A stretch of 64,000 nt of DNA from Nemophila menziesii (GCA_029959085.1 JARWIR010000018.1:1860001-1924000); one strand, 5' to 3'. Positions 22,834 through 34,881 are shown, numbered from the stretch's first letter. Notes: generated by a model from the letters alone, not told the origin. Translations and numbers: made by a program.

Positions 22834-25800
22834 ATGGCCACTTTCCTAAACAATACCCAACTTCCGATCCCGATAATTTCGAGAGAAAATTACGACTATT
22901 GGGCAATCAAGATAAGGACATACTGCATGTCCCAGAGTTTATGGGATATTGTTCCCGAAAATACGTCAACTATATCTGCAACGGAGAAAGAAAAATTAAT
23001 TAAGGAGATGGAGAAAGATAATTTTGCGCTTTACAGCATACAAATGGCCATGACAGAGTCACTATTCCCAAGAATTAGCGGTGCTACTACGACGAAGCAT
23101 GCTTGGGATACGTTAAAAGAGGAGTTTCAAGGAAACGTAAAGGTACGCAATATTAAACTTCAAACTCTAAGAAGGGAATTAGAGAATATGAAAATGAAAG
23201 AATTCGAGACCATAAAATATTACTACACTAAATTACGAGAAATAGTTAATCAGTTAAGATCCTATGGAGATGACATAACCAATAAAAGGGTCGTGGAAAA
23301 AATATTTATTACTCTTCCAGCTAAATACGATTTGATAGTAACTACTACTGAAGAAACTATGGATATAGCCACTCTGTCAGTAACAGAGTTGATAGGCTCT
23401 CTAGAAGCTTACGAGAAAAGACTAAGTGTGCGTGAAAATGAATCCATAGAAAACGCATTTCAGTCTAAACGCAATATAAGGTCTCAAAATTCTAAAAAAG
23501 GGGGAGAAAATTTGGAGTAAATTATAAAAATAGAGAAAATGGTGAATCTAATCAAAGATCGGGAAAATATTCACCATGTCGTATCGGTAAGAAAACAAAT
23601 CATCTTGAAAAAGATTGTTGGTTTCGTGGAAAACCACAATGTAAGAGTTGCAAAAAATCTGGTCACTTGGAGAAAGATTGTCGGTCCAAACAAAAGCACC
23701 AAGTTAACTTCTCCGAAGAAAATAAAAATGATGACAATCTATTCTATGCATGTCACGCTGCTTCAGAGGTGAAAAACGACACCTGGTATATTGATAGCGG
23801 CTCCAGTAACCACATGACTGGTGACGAAAAAATCTTTCGAGATATAGACAAATCGGTCAAATCTCAAGTCAAGCTTGGAAATGGAGATTTGGTGAAGGTT
23901 GAAGGTAAAGGTACAATCACGGTCAATACGCAAAAAGGTACGCAACTAATCCATGATGTACTGTTGGTCCCAAAACTAGATACGAATCTATTATGTGTGG
24001 GTCAAATGATGGAAAAGGATATAGCCTCTTATTCAAAGAAGACTCATGCACGATATATGATAATAAAAATAAAAATCAAGAAATAGATGTAGTAAAAATG
24101 CAGCAACAAAGAAATTTTCCAATCCAATGGAAGTATGTTGAAACGGCCATGAAAACTCAAGAAGACCAATCATGGCTATGGCACCGAAGGTTTGGGCACT
24201 TCAACTTTCACGGGTTAAAGATTCTCCATCAAAAGAATATGATGAAAAATTTACCAGTCATCCAAGTGAATAACAACGTGTGCGAGAGATGCCTACAAGG
24301 AAAACAACACAGAAAATCATTCTCTTCTGGCAAAGCATGGAGAGCAAAACACGTACTAGAACTGATCCATACAGACGTATGCGGACCAATGAGGACTCCA
24401 ACTTTTGAAAATAACAGGTACTTCATCGTTTTCATTGATGATTATAATAGAATGACTTGGGTCTACTTCATGCGAGAAAAGTCAGAAGTATTCGGTATCT
24501 TCAAGAAATTCAAAAATATTGTTGATAATAAAAGTGGTCAACGAATTAAAGTCATTCGAAATGATCGAGGAAAGGAGTATACCTCAAAGGAGTTCAATAA
24601 ATTTTGTGATGATGAAGGAGTCAAACACCAACTAACTGTCGGCTACGCTCCAGAATAGAATGGTGTGTCAGAAAGGAAGAACAGAACAGTCATGGAGATG
24701 GAAAGGACTATACTAGCAGAGAAAGAAATGCCAATGGAGTTCTGGGAAGAAGCAGTATACACTGCAGTCTATCTTCTCAACAGATGTCCAACAAAGGCTG
24801 TTCAAATTAAATACCAATTGAAGAATGGAGTGGAAGGAAGCTGTCAGCACAACATCTCAGAGGCTTCGGAAGCATCTGCTACGTGCATATCCCAAGAGAA
24901 AAACGTCACAGACTAGAAGAGAAGACAGAGAAAGGAATATTCCTCGGCTATAGCTCAGAATCAAAAGGCTATAGAATCTATAATATCAAAACAAAGAAAC
25001 TTATTGTCAGTCGTGATGTCAAGTTCGAAGAAGATGCAGCATGGAATTGGGATGAAGGAAAGGTGGAACGACAAAGTATAATGGTACCAAGAGTGCGAAA
25101 CATGGATAATACCGAGGAAGAAGGTCCACAGAGTACTCAGGAACCAACATCACCAATAACTCCAAGATCATCTTCATCTTTGTCCAGTGATGACGAATCA
25201 TCTCCAGAAACACCATGCAAGACAAGATCACTTAGAGACATATATCAAACATGCAATTTCGTGACTTTGGAACCTGAAAGCTTTGAAGCAGCATCAAAAC
25301 AAAAGGAATGGGTAAAAGCAATGGAGGAAGAGATCAAAATGATCGAGAAAAACAAACGTGGGAGTTGGTAGATCGACCAACCAACAAAGAAGTCATTAAA
25401 GTAAAGTGGGTCTACAAGACGAAGCTCAACCCACATGGCTCAATCCAAAAACATAAAGCAAGTCTGGTTGCTAAAGGTTACTCACAACTACCAAGTATTA
25501 ACTACAACGAGACATTTGCTCCAGTTGCACGCTTAGACACTATAAGAGCACTTATTGCATTAGCTGATCAAAAGCAATGGAAGATATATTAACTAGATGT
25601 GAAGTCAGCCTTCCTCAATGGCTATCTAGAAGAAGAGATATATGTCAAGCAACCTCAAGGTTTCGTGGAGAAAGGCCAAGAAGATCGTGTTCTATGACTA
25701 AAAAAGCATTGTACGGACTCAAGCAAGCTCCTCCGGCGTGGTACAGTCGAATCGACAATTACTTCACTGATCGAGGATTCAAAAGAAGTCAAAACGAGCC

Positions 25801-26815
25801 TACGCTCTACATTAAAACCCAAGGTCATGATAACAGACTCATTGTCTCTCTTTATGTAGATGGTCTCATCTATACAGGAAACAATGAGAAAATGATCAAG
25901 GAATTCAAAGAAGACATTATGAAAACCTTCGAGATGACAGATTTCGGGTTAATGCACTACTTTCTCGGCATTGAGGTGAGACAAGATATGAAAGGAATAT
26001 TCATCTCACAGAAGAAATATACAGAGACTTTACTAAAGAAGTTCAAGATGCACGGGTGCAAGACTGTTGCTACTCCACTGGTCACTATCGAAAAACTAAC
26101 CAAAGAAGACGGCTCGACTAAGATAGATCCAGCAATATACAGAAATTTGATAGGAAGTTTGTTATATCTTACAGCTACGAGACCAGACATCGTGTATGCT
26201 ACAAGTCTACTATGGAGATTCATGCATAGTCCAAGTCAGGTCCACTATGGAGCAGGAAAAAGAATATTAAGATACTTACAAGGTACAAAGGACTATGGAA
26301 TTTGGTACGAGCCTAGCACTGACTCAAGACTGACTGGCTACATATACAACGATTGGGCTGGATCGGTATATGATATGAAGAGTACCTGAGGCTATACATT
26401 CTCACTCGGCTCAGGTATATTCTCATGGTCATCGAAAAAACAAGACTGTGTGGCACAATCTTCAGCAGAAGCAGAATATGTGGCAGCAGCACTAACAACA
26501 AGTCAGGTAATATGGCTTAAACGAATACTTGAAGACCTAGGAGAGCAGCAGAAAACACCAACAAATATCTACTGCGACAACAAGTCGGCAATAACAATGA
26601 CAAAGAATCCTGTCCATCATAGTCGGACTAAACACATTGCTATCAAATATCACTTTCTTCGAGAAGCGTCTAATGAAGGACAAATTAAGCTACAATACAT
26701 AAGGACTGAAGAACAACTCGTAGATATTTTTACGAAAGCACTTTCACGACCGAAATTCGAGACACTACGAGAGATGCTCGGAATTACGGAAAAAAACATT
26801 AAAGGGGAGTGTTGA
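22834..26815 (+). pseudogene. Ty1/copia gag-pol polyprotein (multiple breaks)
   Basis: Gag opens at the ATG at 22834 (MATFLNN) and stays open for 228 codons. A frame shift near 23510 leads to two zinc knuckles: CRIGKKTNHLEKDC, whose second Cys is lost, and intact CKSCKKSGHLEKDC. The protease site is WYIDSGSSNHMTG at about 23785. Integrase has LWHRRFGH...CLQGKQ, IHTDVCGPM, a changed RNDRG, and NGVSERKNRT. Reverse transcriptase has LDVKSAFLNG, KKALYGLKQAP, and YVDG in place of the catalytic YVDD. RNase H has SSAEAEYVAAA and ends DIFTKAL. Breaks: frame shifts near 24020, 24880 and 25360; in-frame stops at about 24656, 25590, 25696 and 26386. It cannot encode a working polyprotein. Confidence 0.95.
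26801..26809 (+). other. Copia polypurine tract
   Basis: AAAGGGGAG directly before the LTR start TGTTGAAATTAA. The polyprotein stop (TGA, 26813-26815) lies inside the first bases of the LTR. Confidence 0.85.
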
Positions 26816-27003
26816 AATTAATTTTTTTTATTGAGTAGAAGTTTAGACAAGTTATTAGATTAGTCTAAGTTTCTCTAAATAATTCTAAAATTAATTAATA
26901 GCTTAGAGATATAGAAATTTCTAGAAATATTAGGAAATATATTAAAAAAATAATACAAGAAGAATCTAGTAAAAGTCCACCGACTTTGAACTAGTATAAA
27001 TAT
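26810..27003 (+). repeat. Copia 3' LTR, left part
   Basis: Starts TGTTGAAATTAATTT and runs to TTTGAACTAGTATAAATAT, where LINE sequence takes over. The U3 and TATA box are kept. Confidence 0.88.
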
Positions 27004-28384
27004 GCGATATGGCAGGTGGGAAATGGTAAAACAGTTAAAATATGGGAGCATAGATGGTTAAATGGAAACTACAAAATTGAAGGAACATGTCAAACGAATG
27101 TAAAGAGGGTTTGCGATATCATGACGGAAGATGCTCTAGGGTGGAACATTGACCTCCTCAAAGAAGTTTTTGACCCCATAGTGGCTAACGAAATTTTAAA
27201 AATTCCAATCACAAGAGTGATGAAGGAGGATAGAATTATTTGGCCATTTACTAAAGATGGGGAATATTCGACGAAATCAGGTTACTTCATTTTATCTAAT
27301 GAAGAAAGTAAGGCTACTCCACAATCATCAGAACAAGGTGAAAGAGATAATGATACAGATTTATGGAACATCATTTTGCATGCAAACGTACCGTCTAAAA
27401 TTAGAAATTTCTGTTAGAGAGTCTGTAAGGATATTCTACCTTCAAAAAGTAACCTTAAGAAGAGGAAATGTAAGGACGATAACATCTGTGAATGGTGCGA
27501 GTGTGAAAAGGAAAATTCAGATCACATTATACTTTATTGTCCTTTAAGCATGATGGCGTGGGCGGAGTCTCCGCTTCAAATTAAGATTAATGTGCATGAA
27601 AAGGCGAGTTTTCCGGACTGGTTGAAAAATACGATTGCAAGCTATGGGAATAATGGATGGGAAAAGAGGAAAGTAATCGCGATCATACTTGTAACGGCTT
27701 GGAATATTTGGAAGGAAAGAATGAAGGGCTTCTTTGATAAAAAAGAATGGTCTGTAAGGAATATTACACAAAATACTAGAGAGATTATTTCGAAGTTGTT
27801 TGAAAAGAAAAAGGAATGCACAGTTGGGAAACTTAGCAGTAATGAAGGAGCATCTACCTCGAATAACAACCTTAACGGTGTGAATGACAATGCAGACATG
27901 ATTTGGCTTAGTGATGCATCGTTTAATAAGGAATGGGAGCCAACAGCTATTGCAGCTATTGGAATTAATACGCAAGGGACAACTACGGAGAGAAAAGCAA
28001 CGAGATGTAGAGTGAGAAATGTTATTGAGGGAGAAGCATGGGCGATGCTCTTGGCTCTTAGATCAGCAGGGAGAAAAAAATACAGGGTAGTTTTTTCTAC
28101 TCTGACAACCTTGAACTCGTTCAAGGAATCAACGGAAAGGGGAAGATTCATTGGAGCTTAAACCCTATCATAAATGAAATTGAAGGATGGATCAACGAAT
28201 TTCCAACATGGAAGATTTCATATGTGAATCGACAGCAAAATAGAATAGCAGATGCAATCGCGAAATGCACGAGACGAAACATCGATATATCGTAATGGAA
28301 GGACTATTCGGTTCAAGCGTCATCTGATTTCTTTAGCAAACTTTGTAATGTGTAATTTTCGTTTATATTTTTATGACAAAAAAA
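27004..28384 (+). pseudogene. LINE ORF2 3' end inserted in the copia 3' LTR
   Basis: Plus strand. It opens inside the zinc-binding region (NGKTVKIWEHRWLNGNYKI, then WPFTKDGEYSTKSGY) and continues past one stop. Then come CEWCECEKENSDHIILYC and WNIWKERMKGFFDKKEW, and an RNase H domain (MIWLSDASFN, EGEAWAMLLALRSA, RIADAIAKCTRR). A frame shift near 28085 precedes the last part, which ends with a TAA near 28294. The 3' end is ATGAC(A)8. It is 5'-truncated and of the same family as the copy at 21518-22529 but clearly a separate, diverged copy. The junctions lack nine or so LTR bases (ACCTGTTT region), so no target duplication is visible. Confidence 0.9.
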
Positions 28385-28576
28385 AGGTCATTTGTAGGAT
28401 CATCAATCCACAACAACTATAAGCACTATAAAGCCTTGTAAAAAGTTCATTACTTAATAAAATATTCATTTCACAAATTGTGAGTCCAAACAATTACTTA
28501 TTTCTTTCTCTCTTCCAATATAAAATTATTACTATAAATTGTTTTTTCTTTCCCTTCTTTAATATAAAAACCAACA
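28385..28576 (+). repeat. Copia 3' LTR, right part
   Basis: GGTCATTTGTAGGATCATCA to CCAACA; nearly the same as 22557-22752, with one short deletion (TTCCAAG). Confidence 0.9.
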
Positions 28577-29219
28577 AAAACTAATAAAAGTTTTGGAATG
28601 GGCTCATATAACAAAGTGTGTTTTTTTTTTCTTTGACGCGTAATACATTTAAGTGAGGTAACAATCCAATTATCCGATTCCTAATCGAGAAAAATGGGTA
28701 ACAAACAAGTGTGTTTAGATCTTTATAATTTTGGTTATCTTGGCGGCGGTGGTTCATTCAAAAATGACGAAAATTAAAAACCTACTTCATTCAATTTTTT
28801 CTTTCCTTTACTTTTAATTTCCTTTCCAATTATCATTTACATATGCCTTATTTCACAGTATATTTTCAGAAAATGATTTTTCGTTTTCTTTTCTAAATTT
28901 TTTAAAAAATATGAAAAATATCGATTGCACGTTGTTCATTATATAGTGTTTTTATTAGTTTTCCAGAAAACAGTTTTCATTTTCTCTAACTAAAAACATT
29001 TTTATCAGTATTTTAAAAATTATAGAAAATGAAAAAAAATATACCTATTATTTTCATGAACCAAACAAAGATTTATGATAACTATATTTTCTATATTTCC
29101 CTATCAAATTATGTAAATATTTTATCTTCATGTATATCTTGTACATGCACGAGGTTTTAAAGCTTCTTCTGCAGATTTTTATTTATGGGAATTCGAGATC
29201 CGGCGATGAGATGGCTAAA
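28577..29219. other. No gene seen
   Basis: AT-rich sequence between the copia element and a gypsy gag fragment. A few CATTTTC/GAAAATG phrases around 28860-29040 are inverted and could be the body of an old MITE, without clear ends. Confidence 0.35.
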
Positions 29220-30012
29220 ACATCTCTTTACATACACATGTAATGGATTAGAGAACTTTGGATTTATTATAATGCTTTTTTTCACCCGAGGAAACGTGAT
29301 CTTCCCATCTCATTCAGAGTGCAACCTAGAGGAATCCGCACTCTAGAAATCCAAGCCACTAAATTTTGACCAGATTCAGGCATGATAGCGCAATTTGCGA
29401 GTCATGGACAATTTAGTGGTGCTGCACAACAAGATCCGGTTCGGTATGTTCAGAAATTTATGCAGATCTGTGACACTTATATCATCAAAGGCGTTAAAAA
29501 GGAACATATGTATTACGTTATGTTCCAGTTCTTTTTGACTGAAAGTGCAAGCAATTGGTATGATTCCCAACACCCCGATGTTATTCCAGACTGGGACAAA
29601 CTACAATCTAAATTCCTAACTAATTATATCCGGTTAGTAGACGTTTAAAAGATATGTTGGAGCTTGAACAATTTATGCAAGAATAATGGGAAAGTGTTGG
29701 TGAACCATGGTTACGTTTTAACGAGAAGAAGGCGAGATGTCCATTCCATGTCTCTTTTCCGGAATATCATTTAACCATGTTCTATGGAGGACTCAATGAC
29801 GAGTCCAATGCAAAAGCAGATTTGTTAGGAGATGGAAGTGTCGTGTTATTAGATCCTGCAGAAGCAAATACTATTATGGAGAGAGTTCTTGATACCGAGA
29901 GAAGTTGGCGATTGAATCAGAAAAACAAGATGAGACCTCATAAGCTCTAAGGCTCAAAGAATTAAACCAACAAATCAAGGAACTACAAGAACAAGCGCGA
30001 ACAATAGCTCAG
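29220..30012 (+). pseudogene. Ty3/gypsy-type gag fragment
   Basis: The plus reading gives an Arg-rich lead and then GQFSGAAQQDPVRYVQKFMQ, ICDTYIIKGVKKEHMYYVMF and ASNWYDSQHPDVIPDWDKLQ, ending SKFLTNYI. A frame shift near 29635 brings in LKDMLELEQFMQE, a stop, then WESVGEPWLRFNEKKARCPF and MFYGGLNDESNAKADLL. This is the capsid-like retrotransposon gag domain of plant gypsy elements: D-P-x-x-Y/H-x-x-F, then the WxxLxxxF block, then the C-P-x-H/F block. No zinc knuckle, primer site or pol follows. At about 30012 it passes into family-T 3' sequence. It is the only proper gypsy gag in the window. Confidence 0.85.
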
Positions 30013-30390
30013 GTAAATCTAGTACATGCGGGTCATATGGAAATTCCTAATAAACTAAGGGGATATGGTCTTATATCGTGGCGAGAAAAGAAAGGCTTAA
30101 AGGCTAAAATTGGGCTCAAAAGGACAATATTAAATTATGGGGTAGAAAACTAAAATGGTTTCAAATGGCTATCAAAGAACTACCTCTATCATTTTCCTAG
30201 TTACATAGATTACCTCTAGTTCATAACTAAGTGGGTTCTCTACTCATTCAGATCTCACGTTCTACAAACCACTCATTTTCCTTAAGTACAAGTTCACTTC
30301 TTTTGCATTGTTCATTAATTTTTCCTATCAATTACCTTATTTCTATATGCAATCAAAGTGTGTTTTACATTAACTCCTAAGGTCTGCTAT
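30013..30390 (-). repeat. Family-T 3' region fragment
   Basis: Matches 9345-9690 and 32365-32730 in the same direction, with more changes. It is cut at 30390 by the LTR that begins TGATGGTCC, so a newer family-T element inserted into an older one. Confidence 0.75.
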
Positions 30391-31583
30391 TGATGGTCCT
30401 TTGTGTGTTCTAAAATAAAATGCAAATAAGGATAAGAGAACCACAACTGTAAGTGTACAGTTGTCCCAAGTAATATATGTGATAAACAGATTCGTTCTCA
30501 GGGACGGATTGGTTGACTCTAATGCTTATCGAATAGTGATTAATTGCACGTGAAAGCAAGTAAATGATTTTCAGATTGTTTGTTTTGGTTTTCTATAACT
30601 AAAACAATAATTTAAAAGACTAAATTAATGCAAATATTAAACTAGACGCAAGTAAATAAAATAGCTAGACGCGAGGTATAAAAGGCAGTACTTGAGAGAC
30701 GCAAGGATTTCACCTAACTCTATTCATTCCATGCTTTGTTTAAGGGACGAATTCGGTAAATAATATTGGTCGGGACTCGGAATTCTCCTTACCCCCGTCA
30801 GGGTGGACTAAGGAGCTCTTCTTATGTGCTACAAACCCCGTCAGGGTGAATATAGTCCACCTTCGAATGATTAAAGTCTAATTACCCAATTGGCCATAGG
30901 ATTAATTAAGCCTATCAAGGTCAAATAATTTCTATCCTACATTCATTAATTAGTTCCGTACCTAGAACCCCCGTCAAGGCGATCCATTCGCCACTAAATG
31001 GAATAGCCTAAGTACTAAGTCCCTTTTATAAGCTAAAATTCGGACTAGGGCTTTTCTTAAGGATTAAATGAAAATTAGAATAGCCCAAGTCCATTAATTA
31101 AGCCCAAATCCCGTAACTGCTGCAACACCTTCACTAAATCAGCTCTAACAGGCTCGTTTTAACTCGGAATGACCTCATTCTAGTTGCTAAATTTATGTAA
31201 CTCAATGGGGAACAAATTATCTACACAAGTCCGAGGCTAAATCCACACTTAGATGGCTCGAAATCAGAAATCATTATCAACTTTCTAGATTTGCAGTTTG
31301 AAATTGCCAATTCTTTCGGGATATTTCTTCTTGCTTTGACTTCATTACGCGATCTTTGACTTTGTTCTTCGATTCCTCTCCTAGCTAGTATTCAAAACCT
31401 ACAAATTTTTCACTAAAAAGAACAATATTACGCGCAAAAGTTTAATAAATGAAAAATACTAGAATTAAAAGTAGAAAATCGATTTATTTCATATTAACAC
31501 CAAAAGTCTATCTAAATAGTCGAATAAACACCAAAAATAATGTCTCTCAAGGGAATAAAATTAGAACATTTAGGTAGACATCA
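30391..31583 (-). repeat. 3' LTR, internally deleted
   Basis: 1193 bp, aligned to 6979-8509 but missing about 380 bp between ACTAAGTCCC and TTATAAGCTAAAATTCGG, roughly the TATA-to-leader region. The outer end (31538-31583) is again 46 nt: TAATGTCTCTC pairing imperfectly with GGTAGACATCA. Confidence 0.88.
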
Positions 31584-31619
31584 AGACCCCCAACTCAAAC
31601 CTTTGTCGTCCCGACAAAG
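31584..31619 (-). other. Polypurine tract with adjacent hairpin
   Basis: The same tract as at 8510, with one extra C on the plus strand, followed by the perfect stem CTTTGTCG/CGACAAAG at 31601-31619. The hairpin GAGTCGTGTCCCCACGACTC lies further on at 32883-32902. Confidence 0.75.
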
Positions 31620-32154
31620 CAAAACAAAAAACAAGGGGAATGAAGTAGATGCAAGAGAAAATAGAAGCTACTAAATACACCCAAAGCAATTCTTAAAATA
31701 AATCTCATATAACAAACATTAAGAACTAACATTCACATACACTAATCATGCAACATCAACCACAAATACCTTCAGTCATAAAATTAAGTTTGCAATGCTA
31801 GAAGGTTACACTTGTACTTATCTCAATATGATGGTTATAGGTTGTTCCTCGATCCTTACTCGCTTTGAACGCTCCACTTAGTATACTCCCTATTAACATA
31901 CCATGTACCTAGGAATCACGTGGACTTTACGGTTTTAGCGTAGGCTTAGGGACGGTGTGGTATGTATATTTGGTAAATTTGATGTGAGCTGTTGGCTCTC
32001 TCCTCACTTACCATCAACAACTGTCCACGAGCTTGAGTTTTCACTCATATAATGTTCTCACTCAACCCATTTGACGCGCTAATGTAGCGTCCCCATGTTA
32101 ACCCAATAAATAATAATATGATCTTTCAAAATATTCCACTTTGCCGGTTATTTT

Positions 32155-32215
32155 ATTCTTTATTTCTTTTTTTTCTTTTTTTTCTTTTTTTTCTCTTTTT
32201 TTTCTTTTCTTTTCA
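32155..32215 (-). repeat. Pyrimidine-rich tract (purine tract on element strand)
   Basis: TTTCTTTT-type run; the counterpart of 9020-9170 in the complete element. Confidence 0.75.
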
Positions 32216-32963
32216 ATCCTGGCAAAGGGTTACAAATAATAATATCATCTGAATTTTTGTGCCTCAATACAAACACATAAGTTCCCACCCAATGAAGTTT
32301 CCCATAAATGGACCCACCACCCCAAACTCAAGCTCGAGACAGGTCTCAGGATCGTGATTCAAGTGCGGGTCATACGGTCATGCCTAACAATCTAAGGGAT
32401 AATGGGATTATATCGTGGCTACAAAAGAAATGGCTTAAGGCTCAAAATTGGGCTAAGACGGATAAAATTAATATAAGGGATAGAAGGCTAAAAAGGCTTC
32501 AAATGGCTAACAAAGAACTTCCCCTATCATTTTACTAGTTACATGGTTCATCTCTAGTTCATATCTAAGTGGGTTCTCTACTAATTTAGATCTCACGTTC
32601 TACAAACCTAACATTTTCCTTAAGTACAAGCTTACTTCTTTTGCATTGTTTATTAATTTTTCCTATCCATTATCTATGTTTGCATGCAATTAAAGTGCGT
32701 TTTATATTATTCCCTAAAGTCCACTATTTACTATCATATATTCATCAAAAGTATGCTTAAAGGGGACATTTAAAATCTTCTACAGTCAAACGCAACTCCT
32801 AATTATTTTATTGAAAGCAATCAAAACAAATAACACATAATAACTGGGATGAGGCAACGAACCCCACCCCAAACTAAAAAATGAGTCGTGTCCCCACGAC
32901 TCGAAAAGACGGAAAGAAATTAAACTAATCTACACTAAACGCGAAAGGGATAGAAAACGTATC

Positions 32964-34267
32964 TTAACCAGCGTGTGGCTGGTCATCGGTGTTGCGTCCA
33001 TGGACTCTATCCTTCGTAAGTAATCCATAGGTGGCGTGTTGAATGGTGCTCACCCCAAGTAGAATGTTTCGGATAAGGTCCAGCTCTTTTGTAACGTTCC
33101 CTAAAGTAGCAATCATCTTATCTTGATTCTCTTCCAACACTTTAATTTTCGATTCCAACTCGTTATCGGATTGTACCTTCTTCTTTGGCGGAGGACCTCT
33201 AGGAGTCCTTACGGCTTGTATGGCTTCGTCGTGAGCATTCTGAATCGAGATTAAAGACATTTGTTCCCCAACTACGGAGGGTTCAGCTTCTGCACACCTA
33301 CACGGAATTTTAGCGTCTAGACACAAGGTGGTAATGGTACAAGGAAATTTGAGATTTTGCTGAGTAGTAGGGGTTTTCTCGAACTCCATAATATTGTCAT
33401 AAAGCGCACGAGCCACATCCATATGTTTGTTCTCAATAATACACTTGATGAACATTATATGTTCCTTTCTCAATTCCGAAGTGTGTATTATACCAAAGAA
33501 GGTAGGGATTATGAAACGGGACCAAACCTTAGCACAAGGCAACAAATTGTTGTTATAAATCTGTCCATGATAACGTTATCCTGCTGGAATTGGGTGGGCC
33601 CCATGAATAAGCACTTTTACCCAAAGAGATTCGAAAGTGAATGAAGGATCGGTGAGGGTTTCTTGGAAAGGACAAGGGCCAGTGAAGTTAGGCAATTTCA
33701 ATGATTTCCGAATAAGCTCAACAGCGAGAGGTATTACCTTTTTGCGTACAATAATTGCTTCGTTTGAAAAAGCTAGTCCCTCGTAAAAATAATGCACCAA
33801 GGTAGGAATATATTCAAGTTTTCTTTCTCTCAACTCTTTCCACCCAAACTTGTCACAAGTAGTAGTATAATCCTTAAAATCACTATTCAAAATACCCTTT
33901 GGAAGACCCTTCTCAACACCAAATTTCAAGTAATTAATTCTGTCACAAACCTGATCATTCCAAGTCATAGTAACTCTCTTCGGTTTTTGAGCAAACATCT
34001 TTCTTCGTGTGGACCTTTGTTCTTGAACGGGTGCTTGCGGAAATTCCTCTTTAGACTCTTCTTCACTTTCTGGTTCATCAATTAATCTACTTTTCTTAGG
34101 ATTATCCTTAATCAGATTCTCTTTCCTTCGTCGGAGCAGCTGGGATTTCTTCAGTTGGAACGCGAATCAGGAATCTCAATCGCTTGTTCTGGACTAGTAC
34201 CAACAGTGTTTCTGTTTCTCGGAAAGTTCCTTCGATAAGTACACATGGAATCGGTTCTGTTAGTCAT
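32964..34267 (-). pseudogene. Putative plant transposon protein (Transposase_32-like), broken
   Basis: The likely start is the ATG at 34267 (MTNRTDSMCTYRRNFPRN). Order: a basic then acidic disordered head (DEPESEEESKEEF); a folded part with LHY/LVHYFYEGLAFSNEAIIV and RKKVIPLAVELIRKSLKLPN; then AKVWSRFIIPTFFGIIHTSE, RKEHIMFIKCIIENKHMDVA and ITTLCLDAKIPC; a linker; and a C-terminal coiled coil (ELESKIKVLEENQDKMIATL). The middle follows the pattern of the uncharacterised putative plant transposon protein domain found in Athila-type elements: V-reading-strand, V-P-hydrophobic, A-x-W/L-W-x-x-F, hydrophobic helix, L-C. About 434 codons with one frame shift near 34150 and an in-frame TAA at 33576-33578. 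Function unknown; not a proven transposase. Confidence 0.7.
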
Positions 34268-34639
34268 CTCTCTTTCACCCCAAACTCAAAACTTCAAATA
34301 GTGAAAAGCTAGAGAAAAGCTTAGAACTTTGATGTTTTGAGGCTTAAAACTTGAAGAATATGGTGAGATATGAGATGGGTAGAGGCTAATTGATGAGAAT
34401 TATGAATAAATTGGGTTTAATTTGAGGCTAGGAAGAAGAAAAATCTTGTAGAAAAGTGTGAAATTGATGGTGTTTTGGAGAAGAGTTGAGTTGATTATGT
34501 GTTTTTGTGATGAAAGAGGGCATGATTTGATGTTTATATAGTGATTTGATGATGATTTTCGGAGTAGGTGGAGGCTAGGATTCGGAATAAGAGGTTGGCT
34601 TGGGAAAGAAGCTAAATATATAGGGTTTTAACCCTTAAA

Positions 34640-34870
34640 ACCGCCTGTCACAGCAGCTGACCGGCATACCGGTCGCTGTGTCGGCGCAAAATAAATTACC
34701 AAATTGATTTTTTTTACCTCAAACGCAGGCCTCCTTGCGTCATACGTGAGCGTGACGCATTAACCAGAGAATCCTTCCTTGTTGACCGGCAAGCCGGTCA
34801 GCCACCGGCATACCGGTGGGCTCTCGCTGGCGCAACCTCAGACGCAGCACCTTGCGTCATACTTGACGCA
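34640..34870 (-). other. GC-rich palindromic spacer, ACCGGCATACCGGT type
   Basis: GACCGGCATACCGGTC at about 34658, GACCGGCAAGCCGGTC at about 34784 and CCACCGGCATACCGGTGG at about 34802 are palindromic or nearly so. They lie among GACGCA/TGCGTC phrases. It corresponds in position to 10760-11350, with different palindromes. Confidence 0.7.
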
Positions 34871-34881
34871 CTAACCAGAAC

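Larger units (their letters stand above)
22530..28576 (+). mobile_element. Decayed Ty1/copia element with LINE in its 3' LTR
   Basis: Order: 5' LTR remnant, Met-initiator primer site, one gag-pol frame, polypurine tract, 3' LTR split by a LINE. The LTR halves can be paired: 22552-22752 matches 28385-28576, and TTTGAACTAGTATAAATAT occurs at 22530 and near 26985. The left half of the 5' LTR is missing, so no target duplication can be checked. The domain order (protease, integrase, reverse transcriptase, RNase H) is that of copia; the two zinc-knuckle pattern suggests the Tork lineage, as inference. Confidence 0.93.
30391..34881 (-). mobile_element. Family-T-like element with plant-transposon-protein frame (5' part missing)
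   Basis: Minus orientation: 3' LTR 30391-31583, polypurine tract, 3' region, a frame at 34267-32964, then a GC-rich palindromic spacer ending at about 34881. There it meets another element running the other way. The primer site and 5' LTR are not found. The 3' part (31584-32950) matches 8510-9905 closely, but the coding part is different, so relatives exchange or lose coding modules while keeping their ends. Confidence 0.85.

Noticed and set aside
27544..28151. Long minus-strand frames opposite the LINE tail
   Set aside because: Shadows of the plus-strand zinc-binding and RNase H coding sequence.
32308..32538. 76-codon plus-strand frame (MDPPPQTQARDRSQDRDSSA)
   Set aside because: Antisense to the element 3' region; the equivalent at 9280-9500 is broken, so probably chance.
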